From Haliclystus octoradiatus (Eukaryota > Cnidaria > Staurozoa > Stauromedusae > Haliclystidae): a stretch of 64,000 nucleotides of DNA. The position numbers and the translations under genes are program-made. Shown in pieces: positions 14,032 through 27,067 of the stretch. Below the pieces are notes generated by a model. That model was not told where the DNA came from, made no database searches, and worked only from the letters and a program-made list of their open reading frames with translations. How positions within the stretch are numbered: position 1 is the first letter of the stretch; each line of letters opens with the position of its first letter. The DNA is taken from positions 31,386,445 to 31,450,444 of the forward strand of contig OU744446.1 of assembly GCA_916610825.1 (NCBI GenBank), given 5' to 3'.

Positions 14032-14190
14032 TGGCGTTTAGATGTTCTCAAGGAGACTTTTGAAACTTGTCCGTACGGAAACCTCCTTCATTGTAGACGG
14101 TAAATCCACTTGTGCGCACCAGCAGTTTTTAAATGAATGGCGATGGCTTGACTTGATGTAAAGGTCATTGTGGGTATGAGATATCTAATG
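14032..14190 (-). pseudogene. Relic of LINE reverse-transcriptase C-terminus
   Basis: This segment is closely similar over about 150 bp, with indels, to 42966-43130, the 3' end of the LINE ORF at 42926-43468 (shared CTCAAGGAGACTTTTGAAAC and GGCGATGGCTTGACTTGATG). It is the same family on the same strand. Deletions destroy the frame, so it is a dead 5'-truncated copy. Confidence 0.75.
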
Positions 14191-16339
14191 CTATCAGAGG
14201 CAATCAATCAAGGGCGGTACGTAAATGGAGCCTTAAGGACTTCCCTGTATTCGCCCGTTAATTTTTAAAATTTACAGCAACAACAACTAGGCCTTATATT
14301 ATGCGCTAAGTTATGCACTCACTTTATGTGACATTCAACCTGTTTAAGATCCAATTAATATTTCAAGACCAAGAACCGGCCAAAATCTAACGATCCGACT
14401 GGTATCTAGGATTTGGATACATCTCTGCTATGTAATCCCTGTAATTTCGTGAATACGGACACGAAAACAATAATTCGTATGCCATGATTTGTGATACAGT
14501 ATGCGAATACTCGTGAGACATGAATTTGATTATTAGCTAGACGTAATGTGTAAATTCCAATTAGTCTTCACTCTCCTTTGAGTTTGTTTGACAAATTCAG
14601 TTTTGAGAGTCCCAAAAGTCTAGCACATGTTCAGAAGGATGTTTTCTGTGGAAGTTAAAAATGAAAAGGTGCTGTTTTTATCATATTATATGGCAGTAAA
14701 TGGAAAGTATAACCCTTCAAATAAATGATGTGGAAAACATTGACGTGATTTAATCACCTGAAATATTTGGGAAGCAAAAGTAGAGTCCCGGATGGAAAGA
14801 TGTTTTACGGGACCTGGGGAGAATAATAATGTGAATCATAGTGAAAATTTCAATAATACGATCCTGAGCCCCCTTAATCCGATTGTCAGTAACCATGATT
14901 TGGTTGATTAACTCGTAGCCAGTCATACACAGACAATTAAATGTCAATGATCCACAACCCTCTCATTTCTAGTGATTATCTGTAATTAAAAACATTAAAT
15001 CATTCTATATAAGGTCTTCTCCTGCTGGTTTTTAATCTCAGAATAGATATTTTGGCATGTGACCTATGTACAATATATATATATACTTTCGTTATTGAAT
15101 ATTTTTTATTCTATACAACATAATATATATATACATATATGAAGTCATGTCTGAGATTTATCTGTTTCTGCTTATTATTGGACAGAAATATTAATTCCTT
15201 CAAGATTGGAAGTTGTGACGTTTCGACTTTTCATTTGACATTTTCAAATAAAAAAGTAATTTATATTGTATACACATTTCTATTGTCAGCACATGGTCAG
15301 AAGTGTAATTTATTATCTCACCTTGAGAGTTTCTTAGAGTAAACCATTTGAATAAAATAAATTTGAAATTTGCATTACAGTGTACTTATAAAGGTTGTCT
15401 GAAAAGGACAGATGGTCTAATCCATAGAAACTTTTTGCAAGTCATTTATAGCGACGCACTGAATGGCATCATAAACATTGAATCTGAATTGGAGCGAGGC
15501 GTATTGCAAATATATTCCAACGGTCAAACTGAGTTGGTCCCCGCATGTGTTTTTGTATTGTATATATATATATATACAGTATAAACAAAAGTGTTTCAAT
15601 TTCAAAGGTGCCATATAGGAGGCTCGTGTTTTAAAGTTTGATTATTTCAGCCTCTCCCAACATTCCTCGTGAGATCATTCTCAGAATCCAGCCCTGCCAA
15701 AAAAGTTGGTTATAAGGCTTGATTATTGGACGTTTTTCTTGGTCAATCTCCCGTCAACACTCCTACTCCTAGCTTATAAATACATCCAAACACGACCCAA
15801 ACGTTGTTTCCAATAAAATGGTCAAAACTGTTTGTATAATACCCCCGTATTAAACTGCATTACTGATTTAGTCAGTATAGATTTAGTACGCTACGCTCAG
15901 TCGTGCATATTCATCATTATCGTCATTATCAGAACAATTAAACCTTACACGACATGCAATTTGAAGAGTTTTTTTCAAGGTGCCCGCATTATGCACCTCT
16001 CCCGCTGAAATCTTTTACGCAAAATTTGTTCTTCTCTGCGTGAAATATATTTGTTTCTGTCACAAGACTAAAATTGCCATAGGCAAATTATTACGGTATG
16101 AAGTCTCGTTAAATCGATGAGATTGTTAACCACGAATTTATCACCTTGATCAAGAGCGCATTAATCCAAATGAGTTTTTATTAAAGTAGTAAAACCACTT
16201 CACCACATATGTAAAGTGTAGATTCATTGAGGCTAAACACCACATTAACCATCGAAGGATGGACAACAGTATGCTACTGTAGCAAATAAATAATTTAATA
16301 TTTCACAAAGGAATTTTACTATTTACAAGGAAAAACTGA

Positions 16340-16345
<6 letters not shown>

Positions 16346-16370
<25 letters not shown>

Positions 16371-16371
16371 T
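16346..16371. repeat. (AT)n microsatellite
   Basis: A run of alternating A and T of about 26 bp lies just downstream of the 16.6-kb minus-strand ORF. Confidence 0.9.
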
Positions 16372-16635
16372 TGCACACTGTATTATCAGTAATATATAAA
16401 CTGATATGTTTAATATACACAATATGTTTATTGATATAATTATGCATGGGTGCTGTAAGGCAATTCAATAGGTAGCTATAGACAATTATTATTACCTCAG
16501 AAAAGCTCAACTAGCATTTACCGTTTGTTTACATTGTTAAGTTGTTTTTAGTTGTTTGTCTAAAGTTGTTGTTGTTGTAATTGAAATTGAAATTTATATA
16601 TTCTGCAAAATTGCATTGGTAATGCAATATTAAGT

Positions 16636-17619
16636 TTAAATATCACCAAAATAGATAAATTTGTCTGGCCTTCTCATTGCTCTTTGCATTCTTTGTTGCA
16701 GAATCCGTTTTTCTTCTTTACATAATTTCTTTGGATTTTCTTTATTTTGTATATCATATTCTTCTATATTATTATTTGCAATAGATAAATCTTGTGAACT
16801 TGTATGATTTATTATACCAGAACCACAAAATATTAATGAAGTAAATTTATTTTCATTCCTTTTTTTATTATTTTCTACAGTCCTATAATTATTTGTTGTA
16901 TTTTTGAATTTTTTTGTTGATGCTATGATTGGTTCATTTGCGATATTAGATAAGGATGATATTCCATTTCTTTTTAATTTGTGATGTTTTTTCTCTCTTC
17001 TTCTTGATATTGAAGTATCTCGTATATCTATCGTTTCTTTAGCTCGTATTATTGTTTCTGAAATTGAATTCCTCCATTGCAAAACTACAGTATTTTTATT
17101 ATTACAATTTCTCTTTTTTGATTTTGTATCTAAATCAGTTTCGCTTCTCCCTTGTTTGAAATTTCGTCTTATTGAATTTCTTTTACTTAAACGTCCACGA
17201 CGCAACTTTATGTTTTCACTTTCAAAACTTTCAATTCCACCATCAAAAGACATTATTTCAAAATCCCCTTGTAGATATATATGTTCTGTTTGCGTAGACC
17301 GACTTTCACTTGTGATATGATTTATGTTTTGTAAGCATTGACTCGTAGACTGAGTGTTTTCATTTTGGACAATACAGGCTGATAGGCTATCGAGATATGT
17401 CTGTGGTGAAATCACTATTGTGTTCCTCCTCTGTTTCTCATCAGCTTGTTTTTGCTCAGCTTCAGCATGAAAATAATCATTAAAATATGATCTTAATACT
17501 TCAGAATGATGTGAGCATGCTTCTTTAAGTTCTAAATCTTTATTTTCAGTTAATATCTCCTCATATAAGATATCATTTTCTTCGCTATTTTCATTATAAT
17601 CCTCCATGACATGAACCAT
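16636..17619 (-). CDS. Hypothetical basic, low-complexity protein, 327 aa
   Basis: An uninterrupted ORF runs from ATG at 17619 (MVHVMEDYNEN) to the stop at 16636-16638; a second in-frame ATG lies four codons later. I do not recognise the family. The N-terminal third is acidic and Glu/Asn-rich (ENSEENDILYEE), followed by Gln/Ser-rich sequence, then a basic core (SRRREKKHHKLKRN) and a basic end (RMQRAMRRPDKFIYFGDI). There is no signal peptide or membrane segment, and the protein is probably largely disordered. The frame stays open 11 codons upstream to a TTG, and a possible acceptor (TTTCTTTTGGGCAG) lies just beyond, so this may be the last exon of a longer gene with unseen 5' exons. No conserved catalytic motif is visible. 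Confidence 0.5.
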   Translation of the reverse strand: MVHVMEDYNENSEENDILYEEILTENKDLELKEACSHHSEVLRSYFNDYFHAEAEQKQADEKQRRNTIVISPQTYLDSLSACIVQNENTQSTSQCLQNINHITSESRSTQTEHIYLQGDFEIMSFDGGIESFESENIKLRRGRLSKRNSIRRNFKQGRSETDLDTKSKKRNCNNKNTVVLQWRNSISETIIRAKETIDIRDTSISRRREKKHHKLKRNGISSLSNIANEPIIASTKKFKNTTNNYRTVENNKKRNENKFTSLIFCGSGIINHTSSQDLSIANNNIEEYDIQNKENPKKLCKEEKRILQQRMQRAMRRPDKFIYFGDI

Positions 17620-18683
17620 GAACTCTTTCCTTTTTTCCCCCTCAAAAACCAATAATAATCCAAAAACTGCCCAAAAGAAATAATAAGAGATATATTATTA
17701 AATTGATACGAAAAAGAATTGTATATATAAAAAATGCCTTCAAATCTCACATAATAAATCTAATAGTTCTATAAGTATAATCTCAGTAGAATACAGTAAT
17801 TTAAGAAACCAACAATTCTTTGAAATATTTAGAAAGTACTCCAAGCAAGTCAAATACTTTTCGTTTGTCAACAACAAAAGCAAAGTTACATTTTAAATAG
17901 TTCTGAATTCTATCAATTTCTTATCATAAATGATACAGATTAATTCTTAATTCATTTTATAACGGGGCAAACTGTGATTTTAATCTGCATGAATTGGAGA
18001 TAAAACCCTCTTCCCCATGCTGAAAATCTGTCATTATGTTGTAGTGAAACCGTGGGAAGAAATACTTATCATTTTCTTCAAGAATATTCTATTAATGCTG
18101 TACATTAAGAAAAAAAAGACAATTTTAAAAGATTTTTCACTCAATTAGTAATAATTGATATTATGTATTTGCGAATATTCTCAAGAAAATTGCCTCAAAA
18201 TTTTGAAAGACGAACCATCCTCGTTTCTATACCATGTATAATTTTATTCATTTTTGTCTAGTTTTTATATCGATAACTTCTCTAAAAAAATCTTTAGATT
18301 CTGAATAAATGGGTAGGATGGTGATTTTCATTTACTAAATTAGTAATTTGTAAGTTATAGAATTGGATTTAATTCCTATCTAATATAATGATACATGGTA
18401 CATGATCTGTGCTGTAAATAAAGAGATCGAGAGAACGTACAGGAAGTATCTACTTACTTTTACCTGTGTGCAATGACAAACTTTTAAGCTACTCTCGTGC
18501 TAATTTAACAAACTTTGTGTTATCATTTATCTCAATTAAGCCGTTAATGATAGAGATTAAAGCATCATGTTTAGATGAAAGCCTATGCAATATTTCCTGA
18601 AAATAGTAATTTACTGTAATCAGACAAATCGCGATTTTATTAAGACTATGGCCTCCTGCACGATGTGAAGATAAGGGGATGAA

Positions 18684-18770
18684 ATAGCCTCATTCCATAG
18701 AGGCCCTCAACTCCACGCAGACGCTACGTCTGCGCGGAATTGAGGGCCATTATGGAATGATCGAGGCTAG
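18684..18770. repeat. GC-rich foldback element
   Basis: The left arm TAGCCTCATTCCATAGAGGC and the right arm ending TGGAATGATCGAGGCTA are inverted copies; the whole folds into a hairpin of about 40 bp per arm. It shares its outer arm and GGCCCTCA core with 62815-62907. Confidence 0.85.
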
Positions 18771-20511
18771 GGGTGAAATCATAGAACCAGTATTGGCCAG
18801 CCAATGAAATGACCAGCCTTTTCCGCATTTACAGAAATTATGTGTTGTGTATGTAAATGAGTAAACGGTCATTGAAAAATTTGTATCGGGACCTTTAAAA
18901 TTGAAGATATTAAATTTTGAATTACGTTTCGAAGAATATCATCATCATCATTTTATTTGAAAAACAACAAAATCAGAATTTCTTAATATCATTTCGCTTG
19001 ATTGATGTCCAAATTCCCATCTATTCCCCATACAAGATATTGTATTTTACCTCATTGCTCGACGTTTCATTTTTTATGAGGGTTTTGAACGAAATATTTA
19101 AATAAAGGTTTGGCTGTGCAGGCATTGAGATTGTAGTATAAAATAGACTTATAAATAGATGTTTATAATTGTTCGCAAAAGTTTCTAATTATGAGAAAGA
19201 AAGATTTGCGCAGTTTGGGACATCTCGAAACTTTGAAATTTGTTCTGAAAACTCCTTGTGCGAGCAGAAAACTGTCTGTTAAACCGACAAACAATTCTTT
19301 ATCCTAATTTCTATGTATTCATATCGAAATATCAGGATGTCCAGTATGTATTTCTCCTGAAAAATTCAATAGACGATGCAAAACACAAGCGATATATATA
19401 CGCCGCACGCGATTTTTATGATATAAATAGTTTCCAATGTTTGCCGACGGTAAAAATACACATCCGATACGCTATATGACATTCCTATCACAAATAATAG
19501 AAAATGTACAACAGGATTGCTTTTTGAATCGATCCTATAGCGATGTCAAGTGAAGTTAAACAATGTTAATAATAATAATAAGTTACATATCCTATCTTAT
19601 CCTATCCTATATATACTCTGTAATCAATATGTAAACATATAAAAGGTTTAATACTATCTCACACAATACTAGCCTGCGTGCAATGTAGTCTACGCTTGAC
19701 GAAGGAAAACAGTAGGTCTGCTAACACAATACTGACACATCTCAAGGAGAGGAAATATTTTCCTAATTTCTGGACCATGTTATAGTCTCAGTTTATTGTT
19801 AGGATTAGTTAGTATTATTATATGTTGCGTTGATTTTGGGTGCTTCCATGTAGGTACTGTTGCTATTAGTCTACGTATACATGGAAATGTTACCAGGCCA
19901 CAGATATATTTAGAACAATTCAATGTGTTGCAATGTAGATATATATCAAACCTATTTATATGCATAAAGTATATTTAGAGAACCTTGATTGCCAAGATAT
20001 TACGATCGTTAATTTAAAATATTCTTTCTCAGTTTATTAATTTCTTTATACGCTTTTGTAAATTGTAAAATTAGAATATAAGCATCTTAAGATTGAAATT
20101 CAAATACGCGAACCAAAGTTACAGAAATTACTTGCACTTTATCTTATACTCTATATTTCACTTGGTATTGAATTGCATTGAATTACATGTAGCTTCTATC
20201 AGAGGGCGCGTATCCTCATCAAAATATATTTCTATATAAAGAACTAAAAGTTCTCCGTCCTGGAGGTTAAAGAACCAACTAGAAATCTACTTCCCTTCTA
20301 TACATATAGCTGAGACCTAAAACATTACAATACAATTATACGACTTATTAATCATTAATGTCAACTCATATATCTCTATGATTGTCTTGAGAAAAGTAAT
20401 ACATTATAAAAAGTCTCAAACATATCTAATTACATAAGTAGATGGAATTGACATAAATCATTATTGTGATTGACACAATTATCAGTCCTTTGAAAAAAAG
20501 TTTGTATAACT

Positions 20512-20527
20512 TAAAGGTTCTGAATAA

Positions 20528-20577
<50 letters not shown>
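20512..20577 (+). repeat. Retroelement 3' tail: TCTGAATAAA(TGA)n
   Basis: GGTTCTGAATAAA is followed by about 16 TGA units. The same junction occurs inverted at 41827-41870 and, shorter, at 33277-33305, which suggests the 3' end of a LINE or SINE family with a TGA microsatellite tail. Confidence 0.65.
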
Positions 20578-20578
<1 letters not shown>

Positions 20579-23500
20579 AAATACATTTTTAAATTTTTAT
20601 AATTGATACTTGTAGACGCCTTATACAGTTTTCAAGCGAGATTTCAAGTAAAAGAGAAATCGATTAAAAAAATTCATGTACAAAGAAAGTATCAATCAAT
20701 TTATAAGAATCCTTTCATAAGATTTTATAAGAAGTTTATAAAATGTGTGTGTATGAATAATGTATACTCTTTTTATACATTATATAAGAACATGAAAATA
20801 AAGTTGAGTTTCAAATGTTCTAGAAATATGAAGTTCTTATAATTGTCCTTAATTTTTCGTTGAAAATGTTTAATGTATATAATATTCACAATAAATATTA
20901 TCTTATGAAAATTAATTTATTCAAAAAATGAGTCAGTAAGAATGTTCTTAGTTTGTTCTTAAATTTGATCATGCAATACGACTGTTCATTGGCTCTATAG
21001 TTGCTGTATGAAAATGGATATTTGAAGAGACAAGATAAAGAATGCTTCCTCTCTTTGAGTAAACTTTCTTATATCTTAATACGCTGTTAATCTTATATGT
21101 TGATTTAAAATACTTAGCAAGTATTATCCATTTTGAACCACATTTATTTACTAAAGTCTGCATACCTAGAAGCTCAATATAAAAATTGAATTATTACTTG
21201 ATTATCGTTTCAAGGACGCCTTTTATGTAATCAAATTCATCAAAGAATTTCTTAAATTGGTATAAGGCAATGGATTGTTCGTAAAAATTATTCAATAATT
21301 ACCAAATAATTTAGATTGTTTAAAGCTTGAATTGAATTCTACGAATATAATTTTGTAAACAAACTGCAAGCTATAACTTAAAGCGCGATTCAAATTTATT
21401 TCTGAGTTTTAAATGCCAATTAATGATGATGATGATGATAATGATGATGATGATGATCGTGGTGGAGTAACATTATTATTCAACATCATAATAATTATTG
21501 TTCTATAGACCCGGCCTTCAAGTGACGATCAGTAACGGTTTTCAGTCTTTTATTAAAACAATAGCGAAATCTGTACAGAATTCCTTCATATAGAATTCCA
21601 CAATTCCTACTCAATGAACGATAACTGCTCGTTCAATTGGAAAACCACAAATTGAATGAAATGTAATTTTTGAAACAAAAGTTGGCATAAAACATTACTG
21701 ATGAGAAAATATCTGTACGACAAAACTTATTGTGTCTTTATATGACCGACTTTGAAAAGTTGCTGTTACAGTTTACAGTAGTAAATGCCTAAATGAAGAT
21801 TGATAGCCTGATTATATCTATGGTCAAATTTGAAATACATCGATAAAGAAATATAATTTGTAGGCGATGTGGAAAGGATATATAAAATAATGCCATATGT
21901 TCGAATGTAGATTTCATAGCAACAGTGAAAATTTAAAGAAAACGAATCCAAGATCATATCGCACTGTTTGAAAGAGAAAACCTAAAGTTATTGAAAAGGT
22001 CAAGTTTTCAATACTTAAGCTATATAATAATCGGCAATATTTAAGCAATGTTTTGTATACATATAAATATATAGCCCTATAAAACACGTGGGTCTATAAA
22101 TTCTAACCTTGTGTAGGCTTAGGTTTGATTTCTCCTTTCGACAATAAAAAATATTTCTTTCCAATCAAACACAGCACGACGGTGAATTTTTGATCATGAC
22201 AAATTGGTTGAAATAGCAAATAAGGTTTAAACTCGTGTCACCTTGCCTGCGTTGCCTTCCGTCGTCTTGATGTTTATCAAATGCAACTGGTTTTGGTTCA
22301 CACGATGCGGGATGTTATTCTTTTTCAGCCCACATTGCAATTCTGTTGTCTTTTGGCAGACATTTGAATTATTCAAAACCGGTCTTTTCTCAACGCTTGT
22401 TGTTATAAAGCTGCGGGACTCGTGTATTAATACACACAAACAAGACTGTAAACCAACCTGGTACATTTACGTTCGCGTTTAGGAACATTCTTTTTTGTTA
22501 TTGTGAATAGGTAATCATTAATTTAACCCATGGTGCTGTGCTTAAATCCTTCAAATTATGATTTAAATCCTTTTTAACGCACTGAAAAATTCTTGCGGTC
22601 ACATTATAGAGCGGCAACTCTATCTGAAACAACGTTGCATTGAAAACGAGACTTGTATAGTTATTTCTTAATACACTTCTATATGTTCCGTCCATTCCGT
22701 CCTGCTGTTTTGCAGCTTGCTAAAATGTGAAATTTTTAATCAAACAATACTCGGAATTGACAATAAATCCCGACTATTTCCGAAAATCTATCGTCTTTCA
22801 TTTGACGCTTTCTTTGGCATTGTTGACTATTGAATATTTATAAGAACAGTTCACTCTAATGATGACGTCAATTGCCCCGCCCAACCTGTTTTGCAGGTGT
22901 GCCTTTTGCTTTGCTTCGTTACTTGAAGACCTTGAAATACACTATGTATGAATTAATTATTCTAATTATTTAACCAATGGTCTGCCATTCATTGATAGTA
23001 TGTAACAATCATTATCACACACAGTAAACTACTTATATCTTGCTGTGAGTTGCGGCGCTGAAAACTACAGGGACCACAGAAAAGGGGGAAATGATGTGTT
23101 ACTGTTCTTCAATGCTTAAACACTATCAGGGATTTCCCTTATTTCAAAACAGAGCAGGAAACCCACGTTGATTTGATAGCTCTTAAAGTCTCCGAATTCT
23201 GTCATAGTTCCGATTCCGATTTCTAACATATTGTAATAACTTCAGCGCCGATTTCTACGAATATGAAATAATGTCGCTATGTGTATAGAGTTATTGATCA
23301 CGCAACGCTGGTTTGAACAATGCTTAGTACTACAGTATTCTAGACTCCTAACAGAAATGCCTGCCTCCTTAAACTCTTCGATTGACGCAGCGACGGTTCA
23401 AGTTGGCATTGCTTGAGCCAAAGATGTCGGGATTGCGCACTGCAACTTGATTTAAAGAAACTGTTTTGTAATCAACATCAAAAAGATTTCTAGCATATAG

Positions 23501-23587
23501 TTGCATGCTAGCAACATATTATAAAATGGTATGTTGATTGATGTTTGAGGCAGTGGAAAGGGAGTGTCATAATATGTTATACTATAT

Positions 23588-23625
23588 TTAAGGCGATGAC
23601 GTTAGCGAAACATCAGTAGCTTTGG
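23588..23625 (+). other. Degenerate hammerhead-ribozyme-like relic
   Basis: GATGA, a short hairpin GTTAGC, GAAAC, loop ATCA, GTA and GCTTTG fall in hammerhead order, and TAAGGC before the core can pair with GCTTTG after the would-be cut. The first two core bases (CU of CUGANGA) are missing, so it should be inactive. Confidence 0.35.
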
Positions 23626-23997
23626 TGACACCAGGACGGAGATAGGCAATCTAGGCCATTTATTGTTCTGTGCATAAAGCGACAACTAGCGTTGTTCAAA
23701 ACAGTTATGCTGTAGTGACTTCTATCATAGTTGATTTAGTAATTCATCATAGTCCATAACAAATTATTGGAAACTAAGCGGGTACTGAATCTTCCAGCCG
23801 TTGCAGGCTGTTGGTGCAGTGTCAGGAAGCACATGTATATAAGAGATGTCAAAAGCTTTGAATTATAATGATGTCCAAAAACGTATTTTTAGACAAAAAT
23901 GTTTGGGATGTACTTCGTTTCCTAGTTTGAACATTTGAATTCAGCATATAGTACATCCAGCCTGATTCAGATCACATCCTCGACGTTACATGGGACA

Positions 23998-24122
23998 GGT
24001 AGTCAATTATATATGTTACACGGAACAGTTAGTCGGTTACACGGGACAGTTAGTCAGTTATATATGTTACACGGAACAGTTAGTCGGTTACACTGGACAG
24101 TTAGTCAGTTACATGGGACATG
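23998..24122. repeat. 51-bp minisatellite with ~17-bp subrepeats
   Basis: ATATGTTACACGGAACAGTT begins at 24011 and again at 24062 (period 51), each followed by variants of GTTACACGGGACAGTTAGTC. A small open frame through it is a by-product, since 51 is divisible by 3. Confidence 0.8.
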
Positions 24123-26934
24123 TCCTCTTCCGAACTTCATGTTTATATAACTTGGATGGGGCCGTGTGAAGGGCTGTTACTTTTCTAATCACTGATCTCC
24201 ATCGTGACTCAGGTTTCACGGCAAAACGGTCTTGATTATCCCACATAGCATTATTTTGTAGTTAGCATATGCATATCTTAACCATTCAAATTGATATACA
24301 ACACTTGGTGATCATTAATAGTAAGATTTCTCTTATATAGTGTAAACCTTATTTATTGCAATTCGGGTGAGTGAAATTCTCGCTAATATATGAAGTTTCC
24401 AAATGTAGTTAGAAAGTTGCGTGCTTGTTGAATATTTGCAGCGTCTGAAAGTCATCATAGTGCTTGTTACATTATTGTTGTGATTAGTAATAATTGTTTT
24501 CATGTTGGATGTGCAGTTATAGCTGACTTTAAGTGTGATTTTGTTGAAAATTTTGCTGAGTATATTGACTTGGGGAAATGTTTCGTTACAAGTGTAAGAA
24601 AAGTTCTGCCGATATTTGTTTGGACACTTTTATTGTAAGGTGGGTTAAATCATGAAATGACCCGCCTTTTTCGGTTTATTTGGTTGTTGCCTGTTCTTGT
24701 ATGTTTTGATTGATATGAAAATTTTGGATCATGGCCGCTTTAAGTGCGTCTTCATAAATTGATTAATTTTTTTCGAAAATTTTGTTGCCAGAAGTCGGAA
24801 ATCGTTTGGTTGATTGTTGTGGGGATATGCTTCAGTATAGTAGGCGGATGATTGGATTTAGTATTGATGTGTAATGATTTTGTTTTTATGTATAGACTAT
24901 TATAATATTACCCAGAGCAATGTTAACTACTTTATTGGGCATTCTGCATTTGAAATTGTCGTTTTTTATATATCATAAACTATAAGCAAAGGCTGTATTT
25001 AGTACTATATAAAAGTTTCTCAAATTTATAGGGTTTTGGTAGGAAGAGTTTCCAAAAATTTTCTTAATATTTAAAGTTGTGTAAAAGGTAAGAAAAAACT
25101 CTAATCAGGAAAATTGTTTTGTTTTTCGAAGAAGTTCGAAGAAGTACTATGGGTATAGTCCTATTATAAGTTTTTTAAAACGATGTTCTTATAAAAATCG
25201 TGTATTGATTAATAGTGGTTATAATTATAATTATTAAGTGTAAAATGTATAATTATTATTCACAGTAGACTCAAGACTGTATTATAAACGTTATAATTGT
25301 GCACGTAAAAATCGTGTATTTAATAATCGTTCAATCCTACAATTAATCTTCTTCTACTTTTGAAATGATTCATGGAATCGGATGCTTACCTCATTCGTTT
25401 GATCGTCGTAAATGTGTATCTATGATATTTAAATACATTGCATGATGTATTCGTTAATATTAATTTTAACCATGTCAGTTCAATCTATGTGGTCTCGATC
25501 ACATGATTAACCTAGATGTATCGTCTTTTCTTCTTAAGGACCCATCCCATGTAAACATGCAATTAATCAGAAATGACGAACCTTGCTCCATATAGTGCTA
25601 CTTTGTATGATCTAGGTTAATTAAACGTGAGGCAATACAAAATTAATTGGATATCACTCTAATTAGTTCGACTCCAATTAGATTCTTATCTTAATTGCGC
25701 GGCTGACTGATTATTTTCATGGTTGAAACAAACGACGATCAGATATGATATTAAAAATTCTGCGTCTTTATAAACTACACACGCGAGATAATAATAGTAG
25801 AATTTCTCATTTGATCAGTTTGAATAATTATTTTAGCCAAATTGATCATACCGCGATCCAGTTAGTCTAGTTGCTGCGTTTTATTATGAAAATGCTGATG
25901 AAATATATCCAATTTGAAATTTCACTTTTTCTGATACTATAGTTTTGCTGAATGTCTGTTCGAAGTATATCATCGCTTTCTTGGCGATACAATATACGTC
26001 GAAAAATATATGTTTAAGTTTTCTTCCAAATCCTGACTTCATGTTGCACTACTTAGTACAGCTAATAATTCTTCATGAGTATATGTGGTTAATGTAAATA
26101 GTAAGACTTACCCGTATGCAAGAGATGACATTGATAGTTCTACACTTGTTTTCATGAAAACGAATCAATTACAATTTGAGACAGTGTATACAACACTGTT
26201 CTTTAAACCGTCGTTATAAGGCGGAGCAACCATTGACATTTATTGTAGTTTTGTTGTTTTTCATGAATTGTAAGAGTGCAGGTTATAGTCGGTGCTTATA
26301 AACCAACTCTAGAGCCCACTACTGGTGCCATGTTGGTTACTATGACAACTATTGAATAAACCACGCCTTTCCACATTTAGGATTTTTATTTCTTCGCATA
26401 GCGGTACCGTTTCTGTGGCATGAGGTCAACCAGCGCAAGATGGCAACTCTTTTCTAATCGCTAACTTTGATGTAGGTTAACTTATGACTTGTACTGATAA
26501 GCATTCAATTGCTTTTGTTAGACGAATGAATTATAAAACAGTGTCCAATACACTGCTTGATAGGTTCTTCATTTATTGTTCCTGATCATTATTCATTTGT
26601 TACTAGATTTTTGATCATGTTTTTTCTTTCTTTATAAGACTATGCAACATTAATAGTCGGTAAAAGTCTGCTATCAAAAGCCTGGTTGAAACGTGAAAGC
26701 TAATTAACCGATAACTATGTGATGGTAACTATTTTCAAACCGTTACTGTTTTCTGATGAAAGAAATTAACACCCTCGTAGACTCATGTATGGCGCCACGT
26801 CATGTGAAAGATGGCTAGATGTGTATCAAATCTCAATTAAGGCATGATTAAAGCTTACATCACATCTTCATATTGGGTCTTCTCTATGTTGCACCCGATG
26901 TTGCATTCTCATATTGTATATCATTATTCTTCAG

Positions 26935-27067
26935 AGTCGCCGCCGAATGGTCTAAATTATATCACGATTCACAAGGCATTCTTTTACCGTACATTGTTAT
27001 CTCTATCCTAGTCAATTTAAAATTGTTTCATCTCGTTCAAAGAGCAATCGCTGAACCCAAAAAATAA
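26935..27067 (+). CDS. Candidate last exon of an unrecognised membrane protein
   Basis: A good acceptor (TTATTCTTCAG) precedes a frame of 43 residues ending in a stop: VAAEWSKLYHDSQG, a hydrophobic helix ILLPYIVISILVN, then LKLFHLVQRAIAEPKK. Two AATAAA-like signals follow, the better at 27279. The helix plus the basic end looks like the last membrane span of a multi-pass protein, possibly TLC-like, but that is a guess. I could not find upstream exons, so this is either the remains of a gene or an exon whose partners are too short to spot. Confidence 0.3.

Larger units (their letters stand above)
13650..16630. other. Intergenic stretch without a supported gene
   Basis: Between the GAIN-protein gene and the ORF at 16.6 kb I see only a LINE relic (about 14032-14190), short (TA)n runs near 15077, 15125 and 15560, and an (AT)n tract at 16346-16371. 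Small open frames here lack start context, splice sites and recognisable residues. Confidence 0.6.

Noticed and set aside
15205-15235. Minus-strand CGAAACGTC reminiscent of a hammerhead 3' core
   Set aside because: No CUGANGA core at the right distance and no convincing stem I.
22227-22482. Overlapping 79-codon frames on both strands
   Set aside because: Neither shows a known domain, start context or splice sites; open frames on both strands suggest compositional chance.
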